43,823 nucleotides of DNA, taken from Pseudobutyrivibrio sp. (GTDB lineage Bacteria; Bacillota; Clostridia; Lachnospirales; Lachnospiraceae). The position numbers and the translations under genes are program-made. The notes under the pieces were generated by a model. It did no database searches, was not told the DNA's origin, and saw only the letters and a program-made list of their open reading frames with translations. Each line of letters begins with the position of its first letter. The first letter of the stretch is position 1. The stretch lies in NCBI RefSeq assembly GCF_017471675.1, contig NZ_JAFUSK010000056.1, positions 1-43,823 of the forward strand. The letters run 5' to 3'. Shown piece after piece: positions 24,587 to 33,251 of the stretch.

Positions 24587-26284
24587 CTATTTAACTACCC
24601 CAAATCCTAGGATAGTGAATTTGTTGCGGGTGGTGTCCTGGTCCACGTGGATTTCTACGTGGTGGGTGCCGGTGGTTTGCTCATCGATGAGGATGAGTGG
24701 GTTGCAGTGGCACCAGCGGTTTACGTATGGGTCAAGGTCACGGATGAATTGGCCGTCTACGTAGGCTTTGGCGGTGGCTGCGTCTACTTCGCCGGAATCC
24801 TTCATGATGACTACAAGGGCCTTGCAGTCTATGTCCATGGCAAATACGTTGTTGTGGGACTTGCTGCCATCGTACATCCAGTTGTATGGGAACTCTGGTG
24901 TAAGATGAAGGTCCATGTTCATTTCTACTGACTGAAGGACTGTGTCTGTTTCTGTGAAACCGCTAGCATCGATTGTAGCTGCATCAGTGTTGTCCTTCTT
25001 GTCGAGAAGGAATACATTGTCGAAGGTGTTTCCAATGGCTGGTGCATCGGATAGCCTTGGGTCGTATGATGCATCGGCACCCTTTTGGATAGCTTCCTTC
25101 ATAATGTTGATTAGGCAGTCTGCCATGATTGTGTGTCCCAGATTTGTAGGATGGAACATATCGTAAAAGTACTGATGCTTTGTAAGGATACGGTTATCTC
25201 TGTCATAGAACTGTGGAGTTACTGCATCCTTTACGCTGGCCATGCCAAGGTCATATCTAAATCCAACAGGTGATAATCTATCCTGTAGGTTATAATCGTC
25301 TGCAAATACAGAGAACATAAGAAGTACCGCTGGATTGCTTGGTAGGCTAAGAGCACGTCTTACTAAGCTTTCGTAGCAGTCACCCTTTGTCTCGTCACCT
25401 TCGTCGTTTACGGCAAATTCTACTACAAGAATGTCTGGCATCACCTTGCCATAGCACAGTACATCTCTTTCAAAGCGACACATGCCAAGCTCTGAAGGTG
25501 TACCACCTACGCCTGCCTTAAGATAGTGGATGTTGTCGCCATCACCCATAAGCTTCTTGAAGCCTAGGAATGACTTATAAGCATAGCATTCTGTGTTGAT
25601 TGGTGTAGCACCTGCGCCCTGTGTAATAGAGCCACCGATATAGCAGATGTTTACATCCTCTCCTCTTTTTGCCTTTTCAACCACATCAAGGATGCGCTTT
25701 GTGTTTCCAAGGTTTACTAAGGAGCGGTCAATCATTTCCTTGTATTCTTTGGAATTTGTATCTACTGGCTTTTCCTCAAGCTGAGGTGGTGCTGTATATC
25801 CATCATTTAAAAAGAATCTTACAGAAAGATATGCCTTCTCCTCTGGGGCATCTGTATGAATTCTAATCTGGCCTGGCACATCGTCATCATCTGTCCAGTC
25901 TATATCACTCATGTAGATTCTTTCTTCTTTAGAATTCGTATTTACGGTAGCCTTTAGGTTGGCTCCACCGCCGTACAAATCCTTCTTTCCATACATCTGG
26001 AAAACAAATTCTGCTGTCTTATCCTTGTCTTCCATCTCAATTGAAACACCTACGGAATGTACAAGCTTTCTAAAGCCTTCCACTGTTTCCATAAGCTTAA
26101 GTGTAGCCTCATCAGTTACGTTTCCTGTGAAGGATGCGCTGCTGATTAAACGTCCGTCGCTTTGGTAAAGGTATGAAACACCTTTGCCGTTTTCATCTTC
26201 TGCTGTGAAGATTTCTTTGTCTTTTATTACGTAAAAATATGGCCTATCCTTTTCTGGATCCGTAGGCGCTTTAACTATTTCCAT
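24587..26284 (-). CDS. Multidomain SGNH-hydrolase, probable xylan/xylo-oligosaccharide acetyl esterase
   Basis: A 565-residue cytoplasmic protein. N-terminal beta-rich domain of about 170 residues, central SGNH hydrolase, then a C-terminal beta-rich domain of about 150 residues. SGNH blocks: I, CYIGGSITQG with nucleophile S219; II, AGVGGTPSE; III, VVEFAVND with N293; V, YDMFHPTN with D375 and H378. These are the residues of carbohydrate acetylesterases. Its place between GH3 and GH43 genes argues for removing acetyl groups from imported xylo-oligosaccharides. I cannot assign it to a named CE family. ATG 26284 is preceded by AGGAGG at eight bases; the 26314 start would overlap that site. Gap to the GH3 gene: 46 bases. 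Confidence 0.85.
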   Translation of the reverse strand: MEIVKAPTDPEKDRPYFYVIKDKEIFTAEDENGKGVSYLYQSDGRLISSASFTGNVTDEATLKLMETVEGFRKLVHSVGVSIEMEDKDKTAEFVFQMYGKKDLYGGGANLKATVNTNSKEERIYMSDIDWTDDDDVPGQIRIHTDAPEEKAYLSVRFFLNDGYTAPPQLEEKPVDTNSKEYKEMIDRSLVNLGNTKRILDVVEKAKRGEDVNICYIGGSITQGAGATPINTECYAYKSFLGFKKLMGDGDNIHYLKAGVGGTPSELGMCRFERDVLCYGKVMPDILVVEFAVNDEGDETKGDCYESLVRRALSLPSNPAVLLMFSVFADDYNLQDRLSPVGFRYDLGMASVKDAVTPQFYDRDNRILTKHQYFYDMFHPTNLGHTIMADCLINIMKEAIQKGADASYDPRLSDAPAIGNTFDNVFLLDKKDNTDAATIDASGFTETDTVLQSVEMNMDLHLTPEFPYNWMYDGSKSHNNVFAMDIDCKALVVIMKDSGEVDAATAKAYVDGQFIRDLDPYVNRWCHCNPLILIDEQTTGTHHVEIHVDQDTTRNKFTILGFGVVK

Positions 26285-26330
26285 TACATTATCCTCCTTA
26301 AAAGGCTTCTCCATTTTAGGGGGAAGGCTT

Positions 26331-28472
26331 TTAGTATTCTACTTCAGTTACGTTTCCTTCTAGTTCTATATTAAAGAGGGCGATTTTGTTGCCTGTGAGT
26401 TCCTCAGTTCTTGCGTCTGGCTGTGCACCGCCGATTGATACTGTAAAGGTACCTGGCTCCACAATGCATCTTCCCTTTTCATCGATGATTGCAAAATCTC
26501 GGGCTGAAAGCTCTATTTCAACCTTCTTTGTCTCGCCTGCTGCAAGCTCTACCTTCTTAATCTTTCTAAGAGAACGAATTGGTACTCTTATGCTTGCCTC
26601 AACATCTTTTACATATACCTGCACAGTTTCAATCTGGCTCATATCACCAGCGTTTGTGATATCACAAGTAAGCTTAAATGTATCGCCGATGTTGCCCTTA
26701 GCCTTGTCTACTGTTGCATTTTCGTATTTTACCTTTGAGTAGCTTAAACCGTATCCAAATGGATAAAGTGGTGTGCCCCTGAAATATCTGTAGGTTCTAT
26801 TATCCATTGAATAATCTTCAAAGGCAGGTAAATCCTTATCTGATGCATAGAAAGTAAGTGGTAATTTACCGCTTGGGCTTTCTTCGCCAAATAATACCTG
26901 AGCGATAGCCTTTCCGCCTCTGGCTCCTGGATACCAGCAATGCATTATGGCATTTACGTTATCCTGTGCCCAAGACAAATCAAGTGCTGAACCTGCAAGA
27001 ATTAAAAGTACAACTGGCTTTCCGATTGCTGTAATCTTCTCTAAAAGCTCCTGCTGCAAGCCTGGAAGCTTTAATCCCTTCTTATCTCCACTACCGAATT
27101 CGTTTCCAGCATCCCCTTCCTCGCCTTCGATTGTTGCATCAAGACCCAGGCACATAACTACTAAATCAGAATGCTCTGCAACTGCCATGGCCTCAGCAAA
27201 TGTATCTCTTGCCTCTGAAAGTACGTGGGTTCTGTCCTTCCAAAGTGGAGTTCCGTCAGAATGGAAGATTCTAACATCATCCCCAACATATCTTTGAATT
27301 CCTTCAAGAACTGTGATGTATTCTGAAGACATTCCCTCGTAGTTTCCAACTAATGCTGCACGTGAGTTAGCGTTTGGTCCAATAACACCAATAGTCTTAT
27401 GCTCGCCCTTCTTAAGTGGAAGGATTCCATCATTCTTAAGAAGCACAAGGCTCTTTCTTGCTGCTGCAAGGGCTAAGTCAACGTGTTCCTTGCACTCTAC
27501 TACCTCGTATGGGATTTCATCATACTTTGTTGTCTGACCCTCAAGTGTGCCAAGACGAAGTCTGATTTCCATAAGTCTTACTACTGATTCATCAATAGTT
27601 TCTTCTGTAACAAGGCCTGCCTTGTAAGCGTAAAGAAGCTTCTCGTATACACATCCACAGTTCAAATCGCAGCCGTTATTAACAGCCAAAGCTGCTGATT
27701 CCACTTCACAGCCTGTTACCTTGTGATTTTCGTGGAAATCTCTGATTGCCCAGCAATCTGAAACTACATGGCCTTCAAAGCCCCAGTCACCACGTAAAAT
27801 ATCCTTTAATAATCTCTTGCTTCCGCAGGCTGGCTCGCCGTTTACTCTGTTGTAAGCGCCCATGACAGCCTCTACCTTTGCATCCTTTACAAGACGCTTG
27901 AAAGCATACAGATATGTATCATACAAATCCTGGTCATTTACCCTAGCATCAAAATGATGTCTGTCTGCCTCTGGACCAGAGTGAACTGCAAAATGCTTTG
28001 CACAGGCCGCTGCCTTTGGATGATCAAGGTCATCACCCTGCAAGCCTTCTACAAAAGCCATACCAAGCTGACCTGTAAGATATGGGTCTTCGCCGTATGT
28101 CTCATGGCCACGTCCCCATCTAGGATCACGGAAGATATTTACGTTAGGTGCCCAATATGTAAGTCCCTTGTAGATATCTCTGTCACCATGCTTTGTAAAT
28201 TCATTATATTTTGCACGGCCTTCTGTAGATGTAACATCTGCCGCACGTCTAACTAAATCCTCATCAAATGTAGCACCAAGGCCAATTGCCTGTGGGAACA
28301 TTGTGGAATCTCCAGCTCTGGCAACGCCGTGAAGAGCCTCGTTCCACCAGCAATATTTTGGAATGCCCAGTCTGTCAATAGCCTCGGCGTGATGTAACAT
28401 TTGAGAGCATTTTTCCTCAATTGTCATCTTTGAAACAAGCTCCTTAGCTTGCTTGAGTGTTTCCTGATTCAT
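26331..28472 (-). CDS. GH3 beta-xylosidase / glycosidase
   Basis: Retaining exo-glycosidase, 713 residues, without signal peptide. The GH3 TIM-barrel domain starts at TIEEKCSQMLHHAEAIDRLG and includes CWWNEALHGVAR (41-52), a signature of xylosidase/arabinosidase-type GH3 enzymes, and RWGRGHETYGEDP (118-130). The nucleophile is D239 in VVSDCWAI. The alpha/beta sandwich (about 340-560) contains the variable acid region with IEGEEGDAGNEFGSG, and a C-terminal fibronectin III-like domain follows (about 610-700). ATG 28472 lies 29 bases inside the DUF624 gene, about ten bases after GGAG, so the two are coupled. Probable role: release of xylose from the non-reducing end. Confidence 0.94.
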   Translation of the reverse strand: MNQETLKQAKELVSKMTIEEKCSQMLHHAEAIDRLGIPKYCWWNEALHGVARAGDSTMFPQAIGLGATFDEDLVRRAADVTSTEGRAKYNEFTKHGDRDIYKGLTYWAPNVNIFRDPRWGRGHETYGEDPYLTGQLGMAFVEGLQGDDLDHPKAAACAKHFAVHSGPEADRHHFDARVNDQDLYDTYLYAFKRLVKDAKVEAVMGAYNRVNGEPACGSKRLLKDILRGDWGFEGHVVSDCWAIRDFHENHKVTGCEVESAALAVNNGCDLNCGCVYEKLLYAYKAGLVTEETIDESVVRLMEIRLRLGTLEGQTTKYDEIPYEVVECKEHVDLALAAARKSLVLLKNDGILPLKKGEHKTIGVIGPNANSRAALVGNYEGMSSEYITVLEGIQRYVGDDVRIFHSDGTPLWKDRTHVLSEARDTFAEAMAVAEHSDLVVMCLGLDATIEGEEGDAGNEFGSGDKKGLKLPGLQQELLEKITAIGKPVVLLILAGSALDLSWAQDNVNAIMHCWYPGARGGKAIAQVLFGEESPSGKLPLTFYASDKDLPAFEDYSMDNRTYRYFRGTPLYPFGYGLSYSKVKYENATVDKAKGNIGDTFKLTCDITNAGDMSQIETVQVYVKDVEASIRVPIRSLRKIKKVELAAGETKKVEIELSARDFAIIDEKGRCIVEPGTFTVSIGGAQPDARTEELTGNKIALFNIELEGNVTEVEY

Positions 28473-29097
28473 TAACTTCTTCTCCTTTTTTAGTAATCAT
28501 TTCTAACTGTTTATTAAATTCTTTACTGATATAGTAAAGTGATACTGTCGTTGCAAGAATCCAGATTAATAACCCCCACTGAATGTACCAGGCGCATATT
28601 ATATATGGAAGGAATGTTACAATAAAAATAAGTACCATCCTAGGGAAATTAAGCATCGCCATTACTGCAGAGGCTTTTACTAATTCCTTGGACTTAACAT
28701 CATATCGCGCCATAAATGGGAACATGCAATAGGTAATGGACCACGCCAGAAATGTAAGTACCCCAAGGGCTGCCTTTAAGATAAATGGCATTCCCATAGC
28801 CATTCCATAAAGTACATTGTACCAGTCAAAAGCTAATATCGCATATACGATAAGAAACAATTGCCACACACCTGTAATCTGCTTAAAATTCTCCCTAAAG
28901 GATTTAAAATAAGCCTTCACTGCACTCGGCTCCTCGCCTCTTACTATCTTCATTGATACATAATATTTAGCTGTAAATGCCGCACCTATGGTAAAAATAG
29001 GGATTGAACAAAGAAGACACAGCAGATTTATTACTATGTAATCTGCCACCTTGCCTAAAAACTCCATTACTTCACTATCTGGGTTGAAAATTTCCAT
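28444..29097 (-). CDS. DUF624 (YesL-like) membrane protein
   Basis: Membrane protein of 217 residues with about five hydrophobic segments and the DUF624 pattern near the N-terminus (FLGKVADYIVINLLCLLCSIPIFTIGAAFTAKYYV). Function is unknown for the family, which recurs beside LplABC-type importers and YesMN kinases. A role in transporter assembly or activity is a guess from that association. Start: GGAGG about ten bases before ATG 29097. A strong terminator-like hairpin (29151-29189) lies just upstream. The 3' end overlaps the GH3 start by 29 bases. Confidence 0.9.
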   Translation of the reverse strand: MEIFNPDSEVMEFLGKVADYIVINLLCLLCSIPIFTIGAAFTAKYYVSMKIVRGEEPSAVKAYFKSFRENFKQITGVWQLFLIVYAILAFDWYNVLYGMAMGMPFILKAALGVLTFLAWSITYCMFPFMARYDVKSKELVKASAVMAMLNFPRMVLIFIVTFLPYIICAWYIQWGLLIWILATTVSLYYISKEFNKQLEMITKKGEEVNESGNTQAS

Positions 29098-29140
29098 TAC
29101 AACATTACCTCCGAATACAATCTTGGAATGTTATAATTCT

Positions 29141-29189
29141 AAAAAAAATTCCCACTAACATCTACTGACAAATTTTAGATGTTAGTGGG
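29141..29189 (-). terminator. Strong terminator between binding protein 2 and DUF624 genes
   Basis: A perfect 14-bp stem, CCCACTAACATCTA (151-164) with its complement at 176-189, followed on the minus strand by AATTTTTTTT. It should stop most transcripts after the binding-protein gene. DUF624, GH3 and esterase genes then depend on readthrough or on a promoter in the 50 bases after it, where only a weak TATAAC is visible. Confidence 0.88.
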
Positions 29190-29215
29190 AGAAAATTAAA
29201 ACTCTACTTTTGAGG

Positions 29216-29338
29216 TTAAAATGCAGCCAAGGTAAGCTGCATTTTAATCTGCTTCGCAGACAGCAATTTTAAATGAATAAATTCATTCAAAATTACTGCC
29301 ATTTACGAATAGAGTTTTTTGATAAAAACTCTATTCTA
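29216..29338 (-). repeat. Four-hairpin intercistronic module, copy 1
   Basis: Starting at the TAG stop of the binding-protein gene there are four hairpins in a row: GAATAGAG/CTCTATTC (29307-29336); AATTTT..ATGAA/TTCATT..AAAATT (about 29264-29295); TCTGC/GCAGA around TTC (29248-29260); and TTAAAATGCAGC/GCTGCATTTTAA around CAAGGTAA (29216-29247). The same order, spacing and loops recur at 31055-31180 with paired substitutions. The terminator at 29151 follows in this copy only. Confidence 0.85.
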
Positions 29339-31006
29339 TTCCACTGATGTGGAAGAACCATACTTAGCTTCAAACTTTTCTGTTCTCTCATCCATGATTG
29401 CCTGTCCACCTGCTGAAAGGTAATCTGAGATACCCTGATCCCAAACCTTGTCGAAATCAGCTGGCTTTGCTGCAAGTGCTGTATCAAATACAACATCTCT
29501 CTTAGATGAAAGTGCCTCACCCATACCATTTTCTGCAACAACTTCTGGAACCTTTACGTTCTTTGCAATCTTGTTGTTTGTTGCAGCATAATCAAGTGCC
29601 TGCTGTACATCAGCTGGATCACATGATGGGTAGCTGTGTGCCATAGAAAGAAGTGTAAGATCATCATCACCAAGTGAAAGACCGTTACATGTAATTGTGT
29701 AATCGATGTTGTTACCTGAGTTCATGATTGGGTCGCCTGTTGCAGCGATGCACTCGATAGCGCCATCGTCAAGTACGTTGTGTGTTACACCTTCATCACC
29801 AATCTGTAAGTACTTGATGTGCTCTGGAGCTGAAATCCAGTCAAGGTAAAGAAGTGATGCAAGTGGCTCATCATTTGTTGTAGGGAAGAAGATTTTTCTA
29901 TCGCCTGCTGTTGAATCTACATACTTAAGTGTCTCGCCCTTTGAGTTTTCGAAGCAATCAACTGCTACATACTTAGCATCATCGCCAACGATTCTCTTAA
30001 GGTTAGCCTGGATTGAATCATCTCCACCACGGAAAGGATAATCCCAGTTGTGCTGGAATGCACCAACATAACCAGCCTTCATCATATCATCCTCTGTTGA
30101 ATCACCAGCTGTGTAAAGTGCGAAATCGTTCCAAAGTAAGCCTTCGTTGTACCACTTATTAAGTGTCTTCATAGCTTCCTTTGTTCCGTTCTGTGTAAGC
30201 TTTCTATCATCAAATCCGTTGATGTAGAATTCCTTATCTGTGATATCTGGATCCATCTCTGACTCAATAAGAAGAGCTGCTCTCCAACCTACATCAAATG
30301 AAACTGAGAATGGAACCATCTTGTCTGCATCCTTGCCAAGAAGCTCCTTAGCGTTATCACGGAATGCACAAATATCTTCGTAAAACTCTTCCTTTGTCTT
30401 TGGCTCTTCAAGACCAAGCTTATCAAGCCAATCTTTTCTCATGAATGTGTTGATACGTCTATTGTTAGCACGCTTTCCTTCGATTGCCCAAAGTGTACCC
30501 TTCTCATCATCTAAATCCCAGTAGATGTTTGTATCACCAAGCCAATCGTTAAGGTTTGTAAGCTCTGAACCATACTGATCCATAAGTGGCTTTAAATCTG
30601 TAACACCGCCCATGTTAGCGTATGTCTGAATTGTTGGGTATGAGTATGTAAGGCAGATATCTGGCGCTCCGCCTGAAGCAAGAAGGTTGTTGATTTCTTC
30701 TGTTTCTGTCCAACGTGGAACTGCAACAAACTCAACCTCTACGTTGTGATCCTCAAGCATACCCTTTTTGATGTACTCTGTGTACATGTTGTCTGTAGGG
30801 TCTGTACCGCCATCGTTTCCTCTGTCATAAACCTCAACAGTGATGTGCTTTGTCTCAGAAAACTTTCCATCAACAAGCTCAGATGCGCCTGCAGATTCGC
30901 TGCTTTCTTTTGATGTGTCTGCTGACTTTTCGCTAGAGCCACCGCAGCCCACCATTCCTAGTGCCATTGCACCGGCAAGCACTAATGCTACTAATCTTTT
31001 TTTCAT
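29336..31006 (-). CDS. Oligosaccharide-binding lipoprotein (transporter 2)
   Basis: Solute-binding lipoprotein, 556 residues from the chosen start. Signal peptide MKKRLVALVLAGAMALGMVG and lipobox C21, followed by a Ser/Lys/Glu-rich linker of about 25 residues that tethers the domain above the membrane. It resembles the large CUT1 binding proteins but is clearly different in sequence from the one at 17565. Two adjacent ATGs follow GGGAGG at three and six bases; I take the second (31006). In this transporter the binding-protein gene comes after its permeases, the reverse of transporter 1. Four-hairpin modules lie on both sides. Ligand inferred from context. Confidence 0.94.
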   Translation of the reverse strand: MKKRLVALVLAGAMALGMVGCGGSSEKSADTSKESSESAGASELVDGKFSETKHITVEVYDRGNDGGTDPTDNMYTEYIKKGMLEDHNVEVEFVAVPRWTETEEINNLLASGGAPDICLTYSYPTIQTYANMGGVTDLKPLMDQYGSELTNLNDWLGDTNIYWDLDDEKGTLWAIEGKRANNRRINTFMRKDWLDKLGLEEPKTKEEFYEDICAFRDNAKELLGKDADKMVPFSVSFDVGWRAALLIESEMDPDITDKEFYINGFDDRKLTQNGTKEAMKTLNKWYNEGLLWNDFALYTAGDSTEDDMMKAGYVGAFQHNWDYPFRGGDDSIQANLKRIVGDDAKYVAVDCFENSKGETLKYVDSTAGDRKIFFPTTNDEPLASLLYLDWISAPEHIKYLQIGDEGVTHNVLDDGAIECIAATGDPIMNSGNNIDYTITCNGLSLGDDDLTLLSMAHSYPSCDPADVQQALDYAATNNKIAKNVKVPEVVAENGMGEALSSKRDVVFDTALAAKPADFDKVWDQGISDYLSAGGQAIMDERTEKFEAKYGSSTSVE

Positions 31007-31054
31007 CATATACCTCCCAAGTATAATTTATTTTGTATATTCCCCTTAATAGGG

Positions 31055-31180
31055 TTTAAATGCAGCCAAGGTAAGCTGCATTTAAATTTGCTTTCAGCAA
31101 ACACCAATTTTAAATGAATAAATTCATTCAAAATTGATGCCATTTACGAAATGAGTTTTTTTGATAAAAACTCATTTCTA
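31055..31180 (-). repeat. Four-hairpin intercistronic module, copy 2
   Basis: Begins at the TAG stop of the permease gene. Stems: GAAATGAG/CTCATTTC (31148-31178); CAATTTT..ATGAA/TTCATT..AAAATTG; TTTGCT/AGCAAA around TTC (31087-31101); TTTAAATGCAGC/GCTGCATTTAAA around CAAGGTAA (31055-31086). It covers most of the gap up to the binding-protein gene. Loops are nearly identical to copy 1 while stems differ on both sides. Confidence 0.85.
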
Positions 31181-32146
31181 TTCTTTCACAGCACCCAAGG
31201 TTACTCCATGGATGAAGTACTTCTGTAAGAATGGATAGATGCAGAGGATTGGAATCGTAGAGAACATTACGATTGCAGCCTTTAAGGATTCTGATAAACC
31301 AGGTGTTGAGAATCCTTCCTGTGTGGCAACCTCTACTGAATTCATATTGTTCAAAATGTTATAAAGTAAAAGCTGAAGAGGATAGAAATCCTTATTCTTC
31401 ATATACATCAACGCATCTGAGTAACCGTTCCATCTACCTACCGCATAAAAGAGGGCAAGTGTTGCTATTACTGGTTTTGACAGCGGTAGGTAGATAGACC
31501 AAAGGATACGGAAGAATGATGCGCCATCAATCTCTGCCGATTCTCTTAGGGAATCTGGAATTCCATAGAAGAAGCTTCGCATGATAATCATATTGTAAAC
31601 ACTCATACATCCTGGGATGATAAGTACCAGTGGATTATCAAGAAGATTTAATTCCTTCATAAGTAAGTAGTTAGGAATTGTTCCTGCATTGAAGAACATT
31701 GTTATCGTAATTACGATATTGAAAAAAGATCTTCCCTTAAGCTTGTTAAATATAAGTGGATATGCACAAAGCACTGTCATTGTTAAGGAAATGAATGTGC
31801 AAATCACTGTTAAAAATACTGTCCAAAAGAATGACTTTACATATTTAGGGTCCCCTAAAACTGTTGAGTAAGCGTCAATATTTAGTCCCTTTGGAAGTAA
31901 ATAAACCTCTCTTCTTACAAGGAAATCTGTTCCAGAAAGAGAACGTGCTAAAAGGTTAATCATTGGAACCAGGCAGATTAAACTAATGAGTACACAAATG
32001 ACTACGAATACGATATCTCCTACCTTTGTGCCATCAGATTTAACCATACGGCTTGTTTCCATCTCGTCATCTTTTTCTTTTTTTCTAGAAAGTGCAAAAC
32101 TTTTCAAACCAAATTTTCCTTTCTTTAAAGCCATCTCGTTTGCCAT
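31178..32146 (-). CDS. Sugar ABC transporter permease, LplC type (transporter 2)
   Basis: CUT1 permease of 322 residues. A 45-residue basic and acidic cytoplasmic N-terminus precedes six membrane segments. The EAA loop reads RESAEIDGASFFRILWSIYLP at about residue 210 and the end TLGAVKE matches LplC proteins. AGGAGG lies six bases before ATG 32146, ten bases after the LplB-type permease gene. Works with 32157-33113 and the binding protein at 29336. As for transporter 1 there is no ATPase gene. The stop codon is the first base triplet of the hairpin module at 31055-31180. Confidence 0.95.
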   Translation of the reverse strand: MANEMALKKGKFGLKSFALSRKKEKDDEMETSRMVKSDGTKVGDIVFVVICVLISLICLVPMINLLARSLSGTDFLVRREVYLLPKGLNIDAYSTVLGDPKYVKSFFWTVFLTVICTFISLTMTVLCAYPLIFNKLKGRSFFNIVITITMFFNAGTIPNYLLMKELNLLDNPLVLIIPGCMSVYNMIIMRSFFYGIPDSLRESAEIDGASFFRILWSIYLPLSKPVIATLALFYAVGRWNGYSDALMYMKNKDFYPLQLLLYNILNNMNSVEVATQEGFSTPGLSESLKAAIVMFSTIPILCIYPFLQKYFIHGVTLGAVKE

Positions 32147-32156
32147 GTCGCACCTC

Positions 32157-33113
32157 CTACCATATTCCTCTTTCGCCTAGCTTTCTTGAAAGCCAGTTTG
32201 CGAAGAGTAAGAAGAATACACCAACTACTGATTGGAATAAGCCAACTGCAGTTGTAAGTGAGAACTGCAAGCCCTTAATACCGTTTTTGTAAACGAAGGT
32301 TGAAATAACCTCGGCATTCTGCATTACTAAGTTGTTCTGTAAAGCGAATGGTCTATCAAATGCTGAACCTAAGATATTTCCAAGTGCCATGATAAGAAGT
32401 ACTACGATTGTGCTCTTAATTCCTGGCAATGTAATGTGCCACATCTTTCTGAATCGTCCAGCACCATCTACTGATGCTGCCTCATACAATTCAGGTGAAA
32501 TGCCAGCGATTGCAGCTAAGTAAATAATTGAGTTCCAACCAAAGCTTTGCCATATTCCAAGGAATATATAAGTGCCTACCCATTTGCCAGGGTCGTTTAG
32601 GAATGGAACTGCATCTCCACCTAGGTTTGTAATAACCATGTTTACAAGACCATTACCTGGCGCAAAAAGCTGTATTGCCAAACCATAAATGATAACCCAT
32701 GAAAGGAAGTGTGGCATGTAAGCAATTGTCTGAACTGTCTTCTTAAACCACTTGATGTTCAGCTCGTTTAGAATTAATGCAAATATGATTGGTATCGGAA
32801 ATCCGATAACTAAATCAAGCAAATTCAAACATACTGTGTTACGTAATGCATTCAAGAAATCCTTATTGTGGAATGCCTGAATAAAATACTGAAAGCCATG
32901 ATTATCAGCCCATGGCATTTCTCCAACCTTTTGCACAATACTGTATTTTTTGAATGCTATCAGTACATACTTCATTGGGATGTACTTGAAAATCAGCAAA
33001 TACAGCATCGGTAACAAAAGTAGCGCGTACAGCTGCCAATATCTTTTGATATATGCTTTCCAGTTAAAACTGGTTGTAGATACTGCAGCATTTTTTGTTG
33101 CTAATACTTTCAT
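32157..33113 (-). CDS. Sugar ABC transporter permease, LplB type (transporter 2)
   Basis: CUT1 permease, 318 residues, six membrane segments, first gene of the second transporter operon. The EAA loop reads YEAASVDGAGRFRKMWHITLPG at about residue 220. ATG 33113 is preceded by GAGAGG with six bases between; the in-frame ATG 111 bases further upstream lies beyond the promoter and inside the gntR terminator and is rejected. Promoter and likely GntR operator are at 33132-33174. Confidence 0.95.
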   Translation of the reverse strand: MKVLATKNAAVSTTSFNWKAYIKRYWQLYALLLLPMLYLLIFKYIPMKYVLIAFKKYSIVQKVGEMPWADNHGFQYFIQAFHNKDFLNALRNTVCLNLLDLVIGFPIPIIFALILNELNIKWFKKTVQTIAYMPHFLSWVIIYGLAIQLFAPGNGLVNMVITNLGGDAVPFLNDPGKWVGTYIFLGIWQSFGWNSIIYLAAIAGISPELYEAASVDGAGRFRKMWHITLPGIKSTIVVLLIMALGNILGSAFDRPFALQNNLVMQNAEVISTFVYKNGIKGLQFSLTTAVGLFQSVVGVFFLLFANWLSRKLGERGIW

Positions 33114-33131
33114 ACATATCCTCTCCTTCGA

Positions 33132-33174
33132 ACTAGTATACAAGTATATTAGTTTTCCAGATGGCTTTTGTCCA
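33132..33174 (-). promoter_or_regulatory. Promoter of transporter 2 operon with GntR operator
   Basis: TGGACA (174-169), 17 bases, TAATAT (151-146). The 14 bases next to the -10 box (33132-33145, ACTAGTATACAAGT) match at 13 of 14 positions the perfect palindrome in the gntR promoter at 33988-34001. Position over the transcription start suits repression. Confidence 0.78.
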
Positions 33175-33181
33175 TTATAAA

Positions 33182-33218
33182 AAAACAACCAAAATGCCAT
33201 TTGCATTTTGGTTGTTTT
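33182..33218 (-). terminator. Terminator of gntR
   Basis: A perfect 16-bp stem (182-197 with 203-218) with a five-base loop, followed by T residues on the minus strand. It separates gntR from the transporter 2 promoter. Confidence 0.92.
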
Positions 33219-33251
33219 ACACATATTTATTGTTTTGCCTATTAATTCTTG

